From NCBI GenBank assembly GCA_963969345.1, contig OZ017770.1, positions 3,543,246-3,607,245 on the forward strand: 64,000 bases of DNA, given 5' to 3'. Shown here piece by piece: positions 8,201 to 21,355 of this stretch (within the stretch, counting starts at the first letter, position 1; each line of letters opens with the position of its first letter). Position numbers and translations under genes: made by a program. The notes under the pieces are model-generated. The model saw only the letters and a program-made list of their open reading frames with translations. It was not told where the DNA came from and made no database searches. The DNA comes from Turbatrix aceti. Its lineage: Eukaryota > Nematoda > Chromadorea > Rhabditida > Panagrolaimidae.

Positions 8201-9487
8201 TTAGATCTTTAAATCCGTTTTCTTTATCCAAGAGTTGAATTTCTCTGGATATCCATACCACTTAACAAACACTTCTTTTACTCCTTTAGATTTTCTATGT
8301 TTTATCACTTTTTCAACTTTATACTCTTCATTGATATTATTGTAAAGTGTGAGTTCTTCTTCATAAAACTTTCCTTTGATTTCTTCATCTGCAAGATCTT
8401 TAATAGAATACATAATTGGTTCACCAATATAAACTTCTGAAATCTTAAATTCTTCAGCACTCCAATTTGGAAGATATCCTTTATCGAAAATAGCTTTATA
8501 TTTTGTAATTCTGACAGTGTCTCCTATTTTGAATTTCGCTTTGATTGGAGTATTTTCTTCCTCACTTGAAGGAAAGAGATTTTTGTAAACTATCGATTCA
8601 TTTTCTATTTTTGAAGCCTGTGTTGGAGTCATTTTTATTGAAGAGTGATAATGATTGTTATACCCCTTTACAAGGTCATCAAGAATGTCTATCCATTTAT
8701 GATTTCCTTGATGAGTGAACATTTTCCACATTTTCTCTTTCAAAGTCCTATTAAATCTTTCAACTATTGAAGCTTTTTTATCTGAATAAGTTGAAAAGTG
8801 ATTGATTTCTAATGATTTGAATAATTTATTCATTTCTTTATTATAATACTCCTTACCATTATCAGTCTGCATCTTTTTGGGTTTTCTTCCACTTTTATTC
8901 ATAACGGCTTCTAAAGCATCTGCAGTTTCTTTGCCTGTTTTACTTTTAAGAGGAACAACCCATGCATACTTACTAAAACAATCAATGATGGTCAAGAGAT
9001 ACTTGAAATCATTATTTTCTTCCGCGTAAGGAATCATTTCTACGAGATCTGATTGCCATTGGTCATCTATTCCACTGACGTAAACTCTTTGACTCTTGAA
9101 GTTCTTACGAGCTGGCTTATGAAGAGTGTAAACATCTTGTTCATTCAGGAACTCTTTAACCTTTTTCTGTGACACCTTTGCTACTCTTGATAGTTCATTG
9201 ATACCGCAGAAACCTGTTTTAGGAGAATAATAAACTTTTTCTAAAAGATCTCTTTCACCTTCGGAACTTGTGGGTTGTCTAAGAATTTTAGATTTTTCAC
9301 TAATTTTAACCTCCTTGATATCTCCTATTCCAGAACCTCCTGTGATTGTTGGAATTAGCTTACACTTCATTGTATTACAATCTTGGCATAACCCTTTTAT
9401 CATAGAACGTTTCGAACTTGTTTCAACATTAAATATGTCAGTAGTATCAGTATATTTTTTACATTTGAAACAGTATACCAATTCCAT
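8201..9487 (-). CDS. retroviral-type integrase with zinc ribbon and chromodomain
   Basis: A 428-aa protein in three parts. Residues 1-45 form a zinc ribbon (C6-x2-C9 and C34-x2-C37) resembling the DUF5679-type ribbons that are often separate proteins in Mavericks and adintoviruses. Residues 140-290 are an rve integrase core with candidate catalytic residues D147 (QWQSDLVE), D209 (TDNGKEYY) and E243 (VERFNRTLK). Residues 385-428 (VEKVIKHRKSKGVKEVFVKWYGYP, ending SWIKKTDLKI) are a chromodomain that could steer integration to modified histones. The frame is complete. It is the last gene before the right-end inverted repeat and converges on the capsid gene with five bases between the two stops. 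Confidence 0.93.
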   Translation of the reverse strand: MELVYCFKCKKYTDTTDIFNVETSSKRSMIKGLCQDCNTMKCKLIPTITGGSGIGDIKEVKISEKSKILRQPTSSEGERDLLEKVYYSPKTGFCGINELSRVAKVSQKKVKEFLNEQDVYTLHKPARKNFKSQRVYVSGIDDQWQSDLVEMIPYAEENNDFKYLLTIIDCFSKYAWVVPLKSKTGKETADALEAVMNKSGRKPKKMQTDNGKEYYNKEMNKLFKSLEINHFSTYSDKKASIVERFNRTLKEKMWKMFTHQGNHKWIDILDDLVKGYNNHYHSSIKMTPTQASKIENESIVYKNLFPSSEEENTPIKAKFKIGDTVRITKYKAIFDKGYLPNWSAEEFKISEVYIGEPIMYSIKDLADEEIKGKFYEEELTLYNNINEEYKVEKVIKHRKSKGVKEVFVKWYGYPEKFNSWIKKTDLKI

Positions 9488-9513
9488 AATTTAGAAGTTA
9501 AAATTTTTTGGCT

Positions 9514-9675
9514 ACAAATATCTTATTTGATTTTGTGAAATGGGGGACGTTCAGTGAAAATGGATGTCTTCACTAGAAAGTGAATTCACTTCCACCTAGC
9601 CATGAACCCCAAACATGGCTACCTCACCTGAGGTATTAACTTTTTCACTTGGCTTCAATCAAACAAGATATTTGT
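9514..9675. repeat. structured inverted repeat at the right end of the element
   Basis: Outer arms: 9515-9533 (CAAATATCTTATTTGATT region) pair with 9657-9675, 18 of 19 bases. Between them lie AGTGAA/TTCACT, a perfect palindrome AAGTGAATTCACTT near 9578-9591, TAGCCATG/CATGGCTA around a nine-base loop near 9597-9621, and ACCTCA/TGAGGT near 9621-9634. Likely a terminal or subterminal structure of the Maverick, placed 27 bases beyond the integrase start. Confidence 0.7.
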
Positions 9676-9947
9676 TTTTTTTGCTTTTTTCAAAATAAAC
9701 CAAGAAGATAAAATAACAACAAACATGAAATAACAAAAAAATAACAACAATCAAATGATTATTCACTTTTCCCCCTTCCGGAGAAGATTCTTCAAGTCGT
9801 TACATACACTTTTTTTCTCAGAATTTCGATTGCTCATTTAACATTTCCTGCTGAAATATATCTTATTCAAAGTTATTTAAAGTCTTTGTTGTTATTCTGA
9901 AGACGTTCATTACTCACCTTTAGTAGTTCGTTGAATCTTTCTTCTCG

Positions 9948-10190
9948 TTAAACATAATAAAATCTCTGATCGTTGAACACATCTTTCACTGTTCGAAGAG
10001 ATTCACTAATTTCGTTAAATTGATGCTGTAGTAAAACCTGCAAATAATGAATAATCTAGTGTATCATACAAAAAAAAAGACTTACCAGTTCTTTCTGTTC
10101 ACTTTTACACTTTCTATGGAGAAGTAGAGATTTCTTGACACGAGAAGCATCCTTCATCTTAGAAAATATTGAACTTTGCTTGAAAAACAT
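9948..10190 (-). CDS. candidate tiny two-exon gene encoding a coiled-coil peptide
   Basis: Exons 10190-10086 and 10037-9948 give 64 aa starting MFFKQSSIFSKMKDASRVKK and ending NDQRFYYV. The donor (CTG|GTAAG) and acceptor (TTTGCAG) are good and both exons are in frame. The sequence is helical and charged. After the stop, the same frame continues into a further helical stretch (REERFNELLK) followed by another GTGAGT donor and an acceptor leading to QEMLNEQSKF and a stop, so the TAA at 9948 may be a disabling change in a longer gene. I do not recognise a family. It is divergent from the gene at 10784. Confidence 0.35.
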
Positions 10191-10783
10191 CTTGAAAATG
10201 AAATAACAACACAAAAACTGAAGAAATTCTGCGACGTAAATCTTTCTCAAATGATACACCTCATTCTTTCATACTTGTTTTGCCAGTACCTTCGAAAAGG
10301 TTAGGGTGTGACCAAATTCGTCGAGTTCTCTCTTTCTCATTTACAATTAGTTCTATCCTTCACTAGGTGAATGTCTTTCAGATCCTTTGGTGTGACGTAT
10401 AAAGCTCAGCAGTGTTCCCTTTCTCTTTGTGTGACCTTCTTTTCTCTTCCTCACTGTGACCGAGCGCAATCACACATTTGCCCCAGTTGAACTAGACACA
10501 CGCGACGCAACACGCAAACGCATTGGGCTAGAGTGGAAGGCAGAGACGCAGAGGAAAGCGAGAGACAGCCAACATCGCATTCTTTCACCTCATTCTAACT
10601 TTTGTGAATAGAAAATAGACTTGCTTTTCTTCCGTAGTTTGCATTGATTTCGTGATTTCCCATCCAAGAATATCATTGTTTTTTTTTCTCCCTAATCTTG
10701 AGTCAGTTAACAACTTTTTCTGCTTTCCATCCCTCTCTCTCTCGCGAACTAATCGATTATGCTTACAGCTTGCCCACATAATC
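10191..10783. other. intergenic: palindromic repeat copy and divergent promoter region
   Basis: No ORF here is convincing. A copy of the element's dispersed palindromic repeat (10355-10388) is present although no viral ORF surrounds it, which suggests leftover Maverick DNA. The stretch 10430-10580 is GC-richer and looks like the promoter region of the gene that starts at 10784. Confidence 0.5.
10355..10388. repeat. copy of the Maverick dispersed palindromic repeat outside any viral ORF
   Basis: ATCCTTCACTAGGTGAATGTCTTTCAGATCCTTT matches the copy at 4033-4066 in the small viral ORF (TCCTTCACTAAGTGAATGTC followed by TTGCAGATCCTT). Related copies are at 3900-3925, 5697-5733 and 1771-1805. The core TTCACTNNGTGAA is a palindrome. 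Confidence 0.6.
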
Positions 10784-11641
10784 ATGAATCGTCGACACTT
10801 CACTTCTGTAAGTTAAACTTTAAGTTTCCACTTCTTGTACATGTATTTTAAACGAACATTTTATTTCAGCCTGTAGGAAAGTCAATCTCTGCGCTCTTCC
10901 GTTCGGTTCGTGCGAAAGTTCAAGAGAAGTAAGAATATGATTTCTAACTTCTTTATTTGTTATTTTTATTTTGGGTTTTAATTTAATGTATGTCTTTGAT
11001 AGGTGCTGGGACATGGATCATGCCACGACCACCGTGCTATCGCAGAATCTTCTGCAGAAAATTTTGGACATTGATATTCACCTTCGGCACCAGTCAGGTA
11101 TGCAAGCCCTCTAAACTTGTTCCTTTGTTTTACAACAACTTTAAAAACATTATTCCTAATTGATAAATTAAAAAAATTTACCTTTAAGCATTAAAAAAAG
11201 TTTATTTAGTTCGTGGCAACGCCGATCCTAACATTCTTTCGCCGAATGTCGACGACGTAAGTTTCTTTATTATTCCGTTAACAATAAATTGGACTAATTG
11301 ATATAAAGTGTATACCTTCTCAATTCACAACTGACTTTATTTATGTATTTAGAATTCGACGGTCAAACGTCTGTTTCTGCGACTTGAACGACAAGCTATT
11401 GCCGCTGCCATTCTGGCCGACATAACTCATATTGGTATTTAAAAATATTTGTTAATATATTTTAGACTCTTTGTATATTTTAATATTTTATTACAGAATG
11501 TAATTATTTTGTTTTACAGGACCTGCAGCTAACGCTGAAGAACAAGCAGCGCTGACGTTAGTGGAGAATATTCTCTATGATCTGGACGATGCCATCTCTC
11601 CAACGTCGTCTCTCGAGGGCTCAACCACGGAGTCCGATTAA
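10784..11641 (+). CDS. unrecognised 142-residue helical protein, six exons
   Basis: Exons 10784-10807, 10870-10928, 11003-11097, 11210-11256, 11353-11434 and 11520-11641 join in frame to about 142 aa, beginning MNRRHFTSPVGKSISALFRS and ending LEGSTTESD. All introns are 45-112 bases with GT-AG ends. The protein is soluble and mostly helical: helices near residues 9-28, 36-58 and 76-130, with an acidic Ser/Thr tail. I do not recognise a family. It stands between the Maverick's right end and a scrap of Maverick protease, so it is either a host gene flanked by two insertions or, less likely, cargo. An AATAAA lies 72 bases past the stop, inside the protease remnant. Confidence 0.7.
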
Positions 11642-11706
11642 AGTATTCCTCTTTTCGAGTGCTTTTTCAGTATTTTAATTATTTGTGACATATTCTGATA
11701 AATATT

Positions 11707-11925
11707 TTATACAATAAAATGTTTCTCAGCTCGTTTACTGCTTGTCAAACAATAACTAGAGGAAAAGGAGTTTGTTGATCCCATACCTACTTCTTTTTCT
11801 TTAATTCCTTCACTCGGCAATGTATCTCTCATAAAGATTCCTCTGAAGTTTCTTATCTTTAATAATTTTACAAGTTCTTCAAGATCATAATTTGTCAGAG
11901 GTTTAAGATTTTCTGAAAAAATCAT
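11707..11925 (-). pseudogene. N-terminal fragment of a Maverick adenain-like cysteine protease
   Basis: The ORF gives 72 residues. LTNYDLEELVKLLKIRNFRGIFMRDTLP (residues 10-37) matches the conserved N-terminus of adenovirus-type proteases in Mavericks, including the FRG-x-FMRD-x-LP signature. The His and Cys of the catalytic site would lie further on and are absent: after residue 45 the reading frame diverges from the family and stops. The insert PSEGIKEKE after the signature looks like a copy of the element's in-frame palindromic repeat. The fragment is 2.0 kb from the rest of the element and overlaps the poly(A) signal (AATAAA 11713-11718) of the gene at 10784. Confidence 0.7.
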
Positions 11926-11948
11926 TTATTTAGCATTATTTTTATTCA

Positions 11949-12156
11949 CCGTTCTAGCGCATTTTTCTCGACCATCTCGACCACTGGATTTCGACCACAT
12001 TTTCAAGGTAGCGCATTTCGACCTTTTTACCATTTTTGAAAATTGTTTAAAATGACACATTTTTGATGACCGAAGGTTAGAAATCAATGAAAATAAGCCT
12101 TAAAATGGCTTAAAAGTGTAAAAATTGCGGATGGGCGAAAAGGTGCGTTAGAACGG
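11949..12156. mobile_element. MITE-like element with imperfect terminal inverted repeats
   Basis: The left end (CCGTTCTAGCGCATTTTTC at 11949) is matched in inverted form by the right end (...AAAGGTGCGTTAGAACGG ending at 12156), with similarity over about 28 bases. The 150-base interior is AT-rich with no ORF. No clear target-site duplication was found. It lies immediately beside the protease fragment. Confidence 0.5.
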
Positions 12157-16623
<4,467 letters not shown>

Positions 16624-17467
16624 TCTGCATGTTCCTTCGGCTCGACACGCACGACGAGTTACGCCCTGACTCAGCCTGTGTGCAAACGTTTTACGGGGCT
16701 TCGGGAGGACGACGTCGCCAATACGAAGCAATTTATTTATGCCAGAATCTGCATTCCGCTAGTATTTAAGCTACTCATTTGTGGATCGCAGGATTCGCCA
16801 TCTTCTGGAAATTGTATCCGGAGATGCGGCATTTGTTGGATATTTGTTATTTGATACGGAACATTTTACATCTTTCTTTCATAGCTTGTTACCATCTACG
16901 GGCATGTTGTAATTTTTTATTTTTTCAACCCTTTGCATATTGTACATTATTTTGCTAACACCTAAAAGTGGCCTTTCGTACTAACCCTGTTATGTTGTAG
17001 TGGAATCTTTTTTCACTTTCTCAACACTAGCCTAGTCCACTGTATATTTCGTACCTTAACGTAACTACGAAGACATAAAATGATCGACTGTATACATGAA
17101 TGATTTGGGAAACAGTGCAAAACAAAAACAAGCAAAAAAGGACTGCCTGCATTCCAGTGCACCACGTGGAAAACGGTACGAAGCATGCAAGGCAGTGCAA
17201 GTTGCGGCGATCGCGATCATGATCGTGGCGTCGTCCTTCCTTGTCTCATCATCATCATCATCATCTCCGCCCTGGCGAAAAAGGTGCGTCACAACAAGTC
17301 TTGCTCTGGCTATACCCATGCAAAAATATGCGCTGTGAAGCGACAATTTGTGACCCCATAACCATCTCATTTTCTTTTTTCGTCACAAATCAACGATTTT
17401 TCAAACGGTCTCACTTTTGAAAAAAAAATTATATAAATTCAAGGCTAAACTTGAGATTTTATTTCCA
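16624..17467. other. intergenic: mbk-1 3' untranslated region and glutaredoxin upstream region
   Basis: No gene seen. It holds the kinase 3' untranslated region and a short ATC microsatellite near 17236-17260. Open frames at 17065-17370 on both strands run through this simple sequence and look like shadows. Confidence 0.5.
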
Positions 17468-17915
17468 ATGTCCAGGATGCATATTGCTATTTTAATGATT
17501 GCATTATTCGCTGGCACCGCCGCAGAAACGCCGGATAAACGACCGGTAGATGTCGAGGAAGAAGTCAACAACGTCATCGTCGATCATCCCCTAGTCATAT
17601 TTTCCAAGACATATTGTCCCTTCAGCCGTAGGGTTAAAGACATTATCATCAACCAGCACAACATCACGAACGCTCATGTCGTGGAGCTGAACCTGGAGGA
17701 AAACATGCGTGAGATGCAGGTAAGCCTCATTTTAATCACTTTTTGTTCCTCAGCCCTGAGGTTTATTTCAGGACTACCTATCAACAAAGAGCGGCATAAA
17801 AACCGTGCCTCAGGTATTTCTAGACGGCAAATTTATCGGAGATTCAACCAATGTAACCCATCTAGACAAAACGGGTGAGCTGGGTAAAATGTTGGCAAGA
17901 GCACGGGTGTTGTGA
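17468..17915 (+). CDS. secretory-pathway glutaredoxin with CPFS active site
   Basis: Exons 17468-17719 and 17772-17915 give 131 aa. Residues 1-20 (SRMHIAILMIALFAGTAAE) form a cleavable signal peptide, so the protein should enter the ER or be secreted. The thioredoxin-like glutaredoxin fold follows: FSKTYCPFSRRVK with the active site C-P-F-S, a TVPQVFLDGKFIGDST stretch containing the cis-proline and GSH-binding loop, and a C-terminal helix. The active site is monothiol-like (CxxS), as in secretory yeast Grx6/7-type enzymes rather than cytosolic dithiol ones. An in-frame ATG three codons later (17477) is an alternative start. The poly(A) signal at 17951-17956 is shared in mirror image with the convergent kinase. 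Confidence 0.85.
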
Positions 17916-17943
17916 TGAATGATTTTGTTTTTGTATTTGTACG

Positions 17944-17956
17944 TTTATTCAATAAA
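17944..17956. terminator. palindromic bidirectional poly(A) signal
   Basis: TTTATTCAATAAA reads AATAAA on both strands. It lies 36 bases past the glutaredoxin stop on plus and 54 bases past the MAPKK stop on minus, the expected distance for both convergent genes. Confidence 0.65.
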
Positions 17957-18002
17957 CATTACATTCCATGCTTATTTGTGTCTTCTGGTAAACTTAGTCT
18001 TG

Positions 18003-19397
18003 TCATTGATTCGAGCGAAGAGTGGGACTGGGACTTTCAATGAATTTTGCGATATAACTGCCAACTGATGTACGCCATTCCTGCATTGCCGTCTCATCCT
18101 TGATGTCGTATTTTTTAATAAAAGGGTCTTCCATGAGCATCGCAAATGTTGGCCGAATGTTTTTGTCTTTGATTAAACTGAAAATAGAGATGCATTGTTA
18201 GACAGGCACACCTAATTGTACGGGGCCATAAATAAACTAACCATCTGTTGACAAAGTTCACCAAATCACATGAGTATGGCCCGCTTTCAAGTATGGGAGG
18301 GTCCCCGACGACCACTGCCTGCAGTTGATCAAAAACGGATTTCCAATTGGGATACGGAAATTTTCCAATACAGATTTCGACGAAGGAGATGCCCAGACTC
18401 CAGACATCTGATTTTATCCCGTATTTTCTTTCTGATAAGCGTTCTGGCTGCAAAAAAATTAATTGTACATAAATTTTTTTCCTCGAGGAATAAAAAACAT
18501 ACTGCCATGTAAATCTGACATCCGACATCTTGAGTCTTGGCTATTGAATCACTCAGATAGCCGGATATGCCAAAATCACATAGCTTCACGTAGCCTTTGA
18601 CGTTGAGCAAAATGTTAGACGGCTTCACGTCCCTGTGAATAATATTGTGCTCTACCTTGAGGTAGTTCAACGCACGGACAACCTGAAAACGCAAAAACAA
18701 AATTATATAAAATCAAGAGAGTTTTTAACGTACGGAAGCAGCAATAAATCCTACGACGTTTTCTTCAATTCGCTGCCCTTCAGCGTAGACATTCCGGTAG
18801 AATTTGTCCAATGAGCAGTCCATGATTTCCATACAAATCCAGCAATCGCCCTATAAAAATATTCATAATTCTCTTTTTTCCGTTGATAAACTTACATCTT
18901 GAAAAATAGCACCGAAAAACTTGACAACATCTTCGCACTTTTGAGTGCCGATAATTATGTCTAATTCGCGCTGCATATTTTGTCGTACCATGTTATCAAT
19001 TTCGTTGGCTCTTACTCGCTGAAAAAAACATTGAAATCATTATAAATTATATTTGTTTTATAAATTACCTTTACTGCCATAATTTGTCCCGTCTTGACAT
19101 GCACTGCTCTGTGCACAACTCCTCCATAGCTGCCTGTGCCGATGGTTTCTGCAAGATTTTTTTAATTTAAAAGTATGCCAAACTACGAAAAACAAACCTT
19201 TGAGGTCCAAATCGACGGCGCTAAATTGATGCGTTGAACCATCTGGCAGAGTGAGAACTCCTGAGGTTGGTGCGATTAGTGATCTGAAATAAAAGAGATT
19301 TTGTTGCCGATTTCCGGCGAAAATCTTACAAATCTGGAGCTGGCACTGGAACAGATGGAAAGTCCATTTGCAGTCTCCGATTTCGTCGGTCTGCCAT
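18003..19397 (-). CDS. sek-1: MAP kinase kinase, p38-type (SEK-1/MKK3/6-like)
   Basis: Eight exons (19397-19330, 19283-19198, 19148-19069, 19018-18896, 18850-18734, 18682-18503, 18447-18242, 18177-18003) join in frame to 344 aa. The start is the ATG in [15 protein letters not shown], 10 bases after an acceptor-like TTCACAG. Motifs in order: glycine loop [10 protein letters not shown], catalytic lysine in [30 protein letters not shown] (dual phospho-acceptor S-x-A-K-T loop), YMAPERL. The SGYL-x-DS-x-AKT loop is closer to MKK3/6 and SEK-1 than to MKK4/7, but MKK4 cannot be ruled out by eye. In nematodes this kinase passes stress and immune signals to p38 (PMK-1). It ends 54 bases from a shared poly(A) palindrome with the convergent glutaredoxin gene. 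Confidence 0.88.
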
Positions 19398-21355
19398 TGA
19401 GATCTGTGAAGGAATAACAAGATCAACAAAAAGGAAGTAAATTAATGTACTACGACACAGGCAGGAAAATGGTTTTTCTGAAAAAAAACGCCAAAATTAA
19501 CTCTATAGAACACGATCAATAAAATTCCACGTGCTGCTGCACTTTGCATTGCCAACTAGCACATGTCAAGAAAAATTGCGTGAATACATTAAAAGAAACC
19601 AATAAACCACGTGAAATGATCCACTTAAACATGTCGACAAGCATGTACCAAGCTAAAAAATCATAGCTGGATTATAAATGTCTATCATTTTTTTTTCAAA
19701 TTTCATTGCACATTGCAACAAAGCGCAAGTCAGAACATAACCAATGCATAATTCTTTGACAGGATATGTAGTCGTTAGTTGTTATAAATGTGAAAGCATG
19801 AATTATTATTTACAAAAAAAAAATGTTCAGTGTTATGCTTTGAGCATGCATGCCAGCAAGAGCAAAGATGTAAGAAAAAAATGTAACAAAGTAAACGAAC
19901 GAATCGCCACAGCGTTTACCCCCCACACGCACACATCCGAATATTTTCAGGTGCTCGTTTTCCGTAAACGAAAAATGCGTTGTACTACACTGCATAGACA
20001 GCTTTTTTGTGTGCACGGATGATTACCTGGTTTGAAACCATCGAGTGCGTGTATTAGTAATCTATTCTTGCTATTTTTTCACGGAAGAAAATTGTTTTCT
20101 CACAGCTCGGGAAGATTTTTTATTCCTAATTTATACAACAAAAGAAAGAGAGAAATTGTCTCCATGCAACAACGTAACAAAATCAATTGCTGTAAAAAAA
20201 AGAAATTAAATATGAAGTGTCCAGTTCGTAAATTAAATAAGTGAAATTCATAGAGAATTTTTTTCTCACAGCTGGGCTATTCGCAGTTTGTTCCATCGGA
20301 CTGAACTCAGCGAGCTAGCTGCTTCATCCCCTTGCTCTTTTTTTTTGTTCCGCTGTAAAACAAAAAAAAAAGAAGATGAGCGCAACACGTACCGGAATTC
20401 AAAAAAAACCGACTTTGAACCCTCCAAAAAAACCCAGACTAATTATCAACATGAAATCACATTGAAAAACACGAAACTGTTACAATTATTTTCGTAGAAA
20501 CCAATTTTTTTTTGTCAAATTTGGCCAAAAAGTGCGAAGTTTGAGTCAAAGACAAAAACGGGCATGTGCTTGTGCGTGCATGGACGCTGGTCTGTCTCGA
20601 CAGACCAAAAGCCCGCTGAAGCCGAGACTAAGGCTGCTTGAGGGTTGAAGCCCTAGTCAAAAGCTCTAGAAGAGAGACAAAACGTGCGTGCTTTCCTTTT
20701 TTTGGTATATTCTCATGCGAATGCGTCATCCGGTAGCGGTACGACGATTAAACTCATATTTCACAATTATTACTATTCTCCATAGTTTTTTACGTGTAAT
20801 TTTTAATGCTCGCTTTTTAATACACCAACCACTACTTTTTTACCCCACCATAATCAGCAGCTTTACTTTTGTGGTGTACTTTTTTTTTTATTCCACGTGC
20901 AAATATTATTTGTCGCGTTGCATCATGGAGCTTTTCTTGCTATTATTTTTATATATATTTTTAACGGAATTGAGCGCTGCATATTCTAATCGGGGGGTTA
21001 AATCCTTATTGTTGGTTCTATTCCTTTTGCAATGGGCTGATAACGGACTTATCTTGACGCGCTGCGCCTGGGTATGCGTGCTCGTGCCTCGCAGCATGCC
21101 TCATCATTAATTAACATGCTTAAAAACGCAAAAAACCGTAATTATATTGTCCAAAACGTATTTGGGTATTTGAAACGCTGCTCTGCTGGGTTTCTGAGTC
21201 CGTTAGCAACTCTTTTCTCCTTTAATCGCGTCGCTAAAGTGTGATACGAATCGTACGCTTATCTTTCATATTCTGTATTGATTGTCACATTATTTTTTGC
21301 ACTGTTCCAAGCCAGTGATGTTTCAGGAAGCAAAGTATTATAATGAATGTGATTA
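19398..21355. other. intergenic between the MAPKK and the AEX-3 gene
   Basis: No gene supported. AT-rich with long A and T runs. A cluster of small inverted repeats lies at 20588-20645, including a perfect hairpin TGGTCTGTCTCGACAGACCA. The open frame at 20688-21110 is phenylalanine-rich and has no coding pattern or splice context. Confidence 0.5.
20588..20645. repeat. pair of adjacent hairpins
   Basis: TGGTCTGTC TC GACAGACCA (20588-20607) is a perfect nine-base-arm hairpin. It is followed by ACTAAGGCT ... AGCCCTAGT (about 20624-20655), eight of nine paired around a 13-base loop. Could be a degenerate MITE or a small structured RNA; no tRNA signatures. Confidence 0.35.

Larger units (their letters stand above)
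1..9680. mobile_element. Maverick/Polinton-type virus-like transposon (left end outside window)
   Basis: An AT-rich, intronless block of densely packed ORFs on both strands, unlike the intron-bearing genes that follow. The diagnostic set is present: FtsK/HerA-type packaging ATPase, retroviral-type integrase with chromodomain, penton-like and major capsid proteins, and a conserved Maverick protein at 353-1354. It also encodes a membrane glycoprotein, so the parent element may have been enveloped. Protein-primed DNA polymerase B and an intact protease are not seen here; the left end is cut by the window. The right limit is placed at the structured inverted repeat 9514-9675 just past the integrase. 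One nonsense codon in the major capsid gene suggests this copy is no longer fully functional, although the other ORFs are open. Confidence 0.88.

Noticed and set aside
9514..9675. Parvovirus-type terminal hairpin as evidence of an integrated parvovirus
   Set aside because: No parvovirus genes are present; the structure sits at the end of a Maverick with its own integrase. Kept as an element end only.
20688..21110. A 140-codon hydrophobic open frame upstream of AEX-3
   Set aside because: Composition follows T-rich DNA and there is no start context, splice signal or family pattern.
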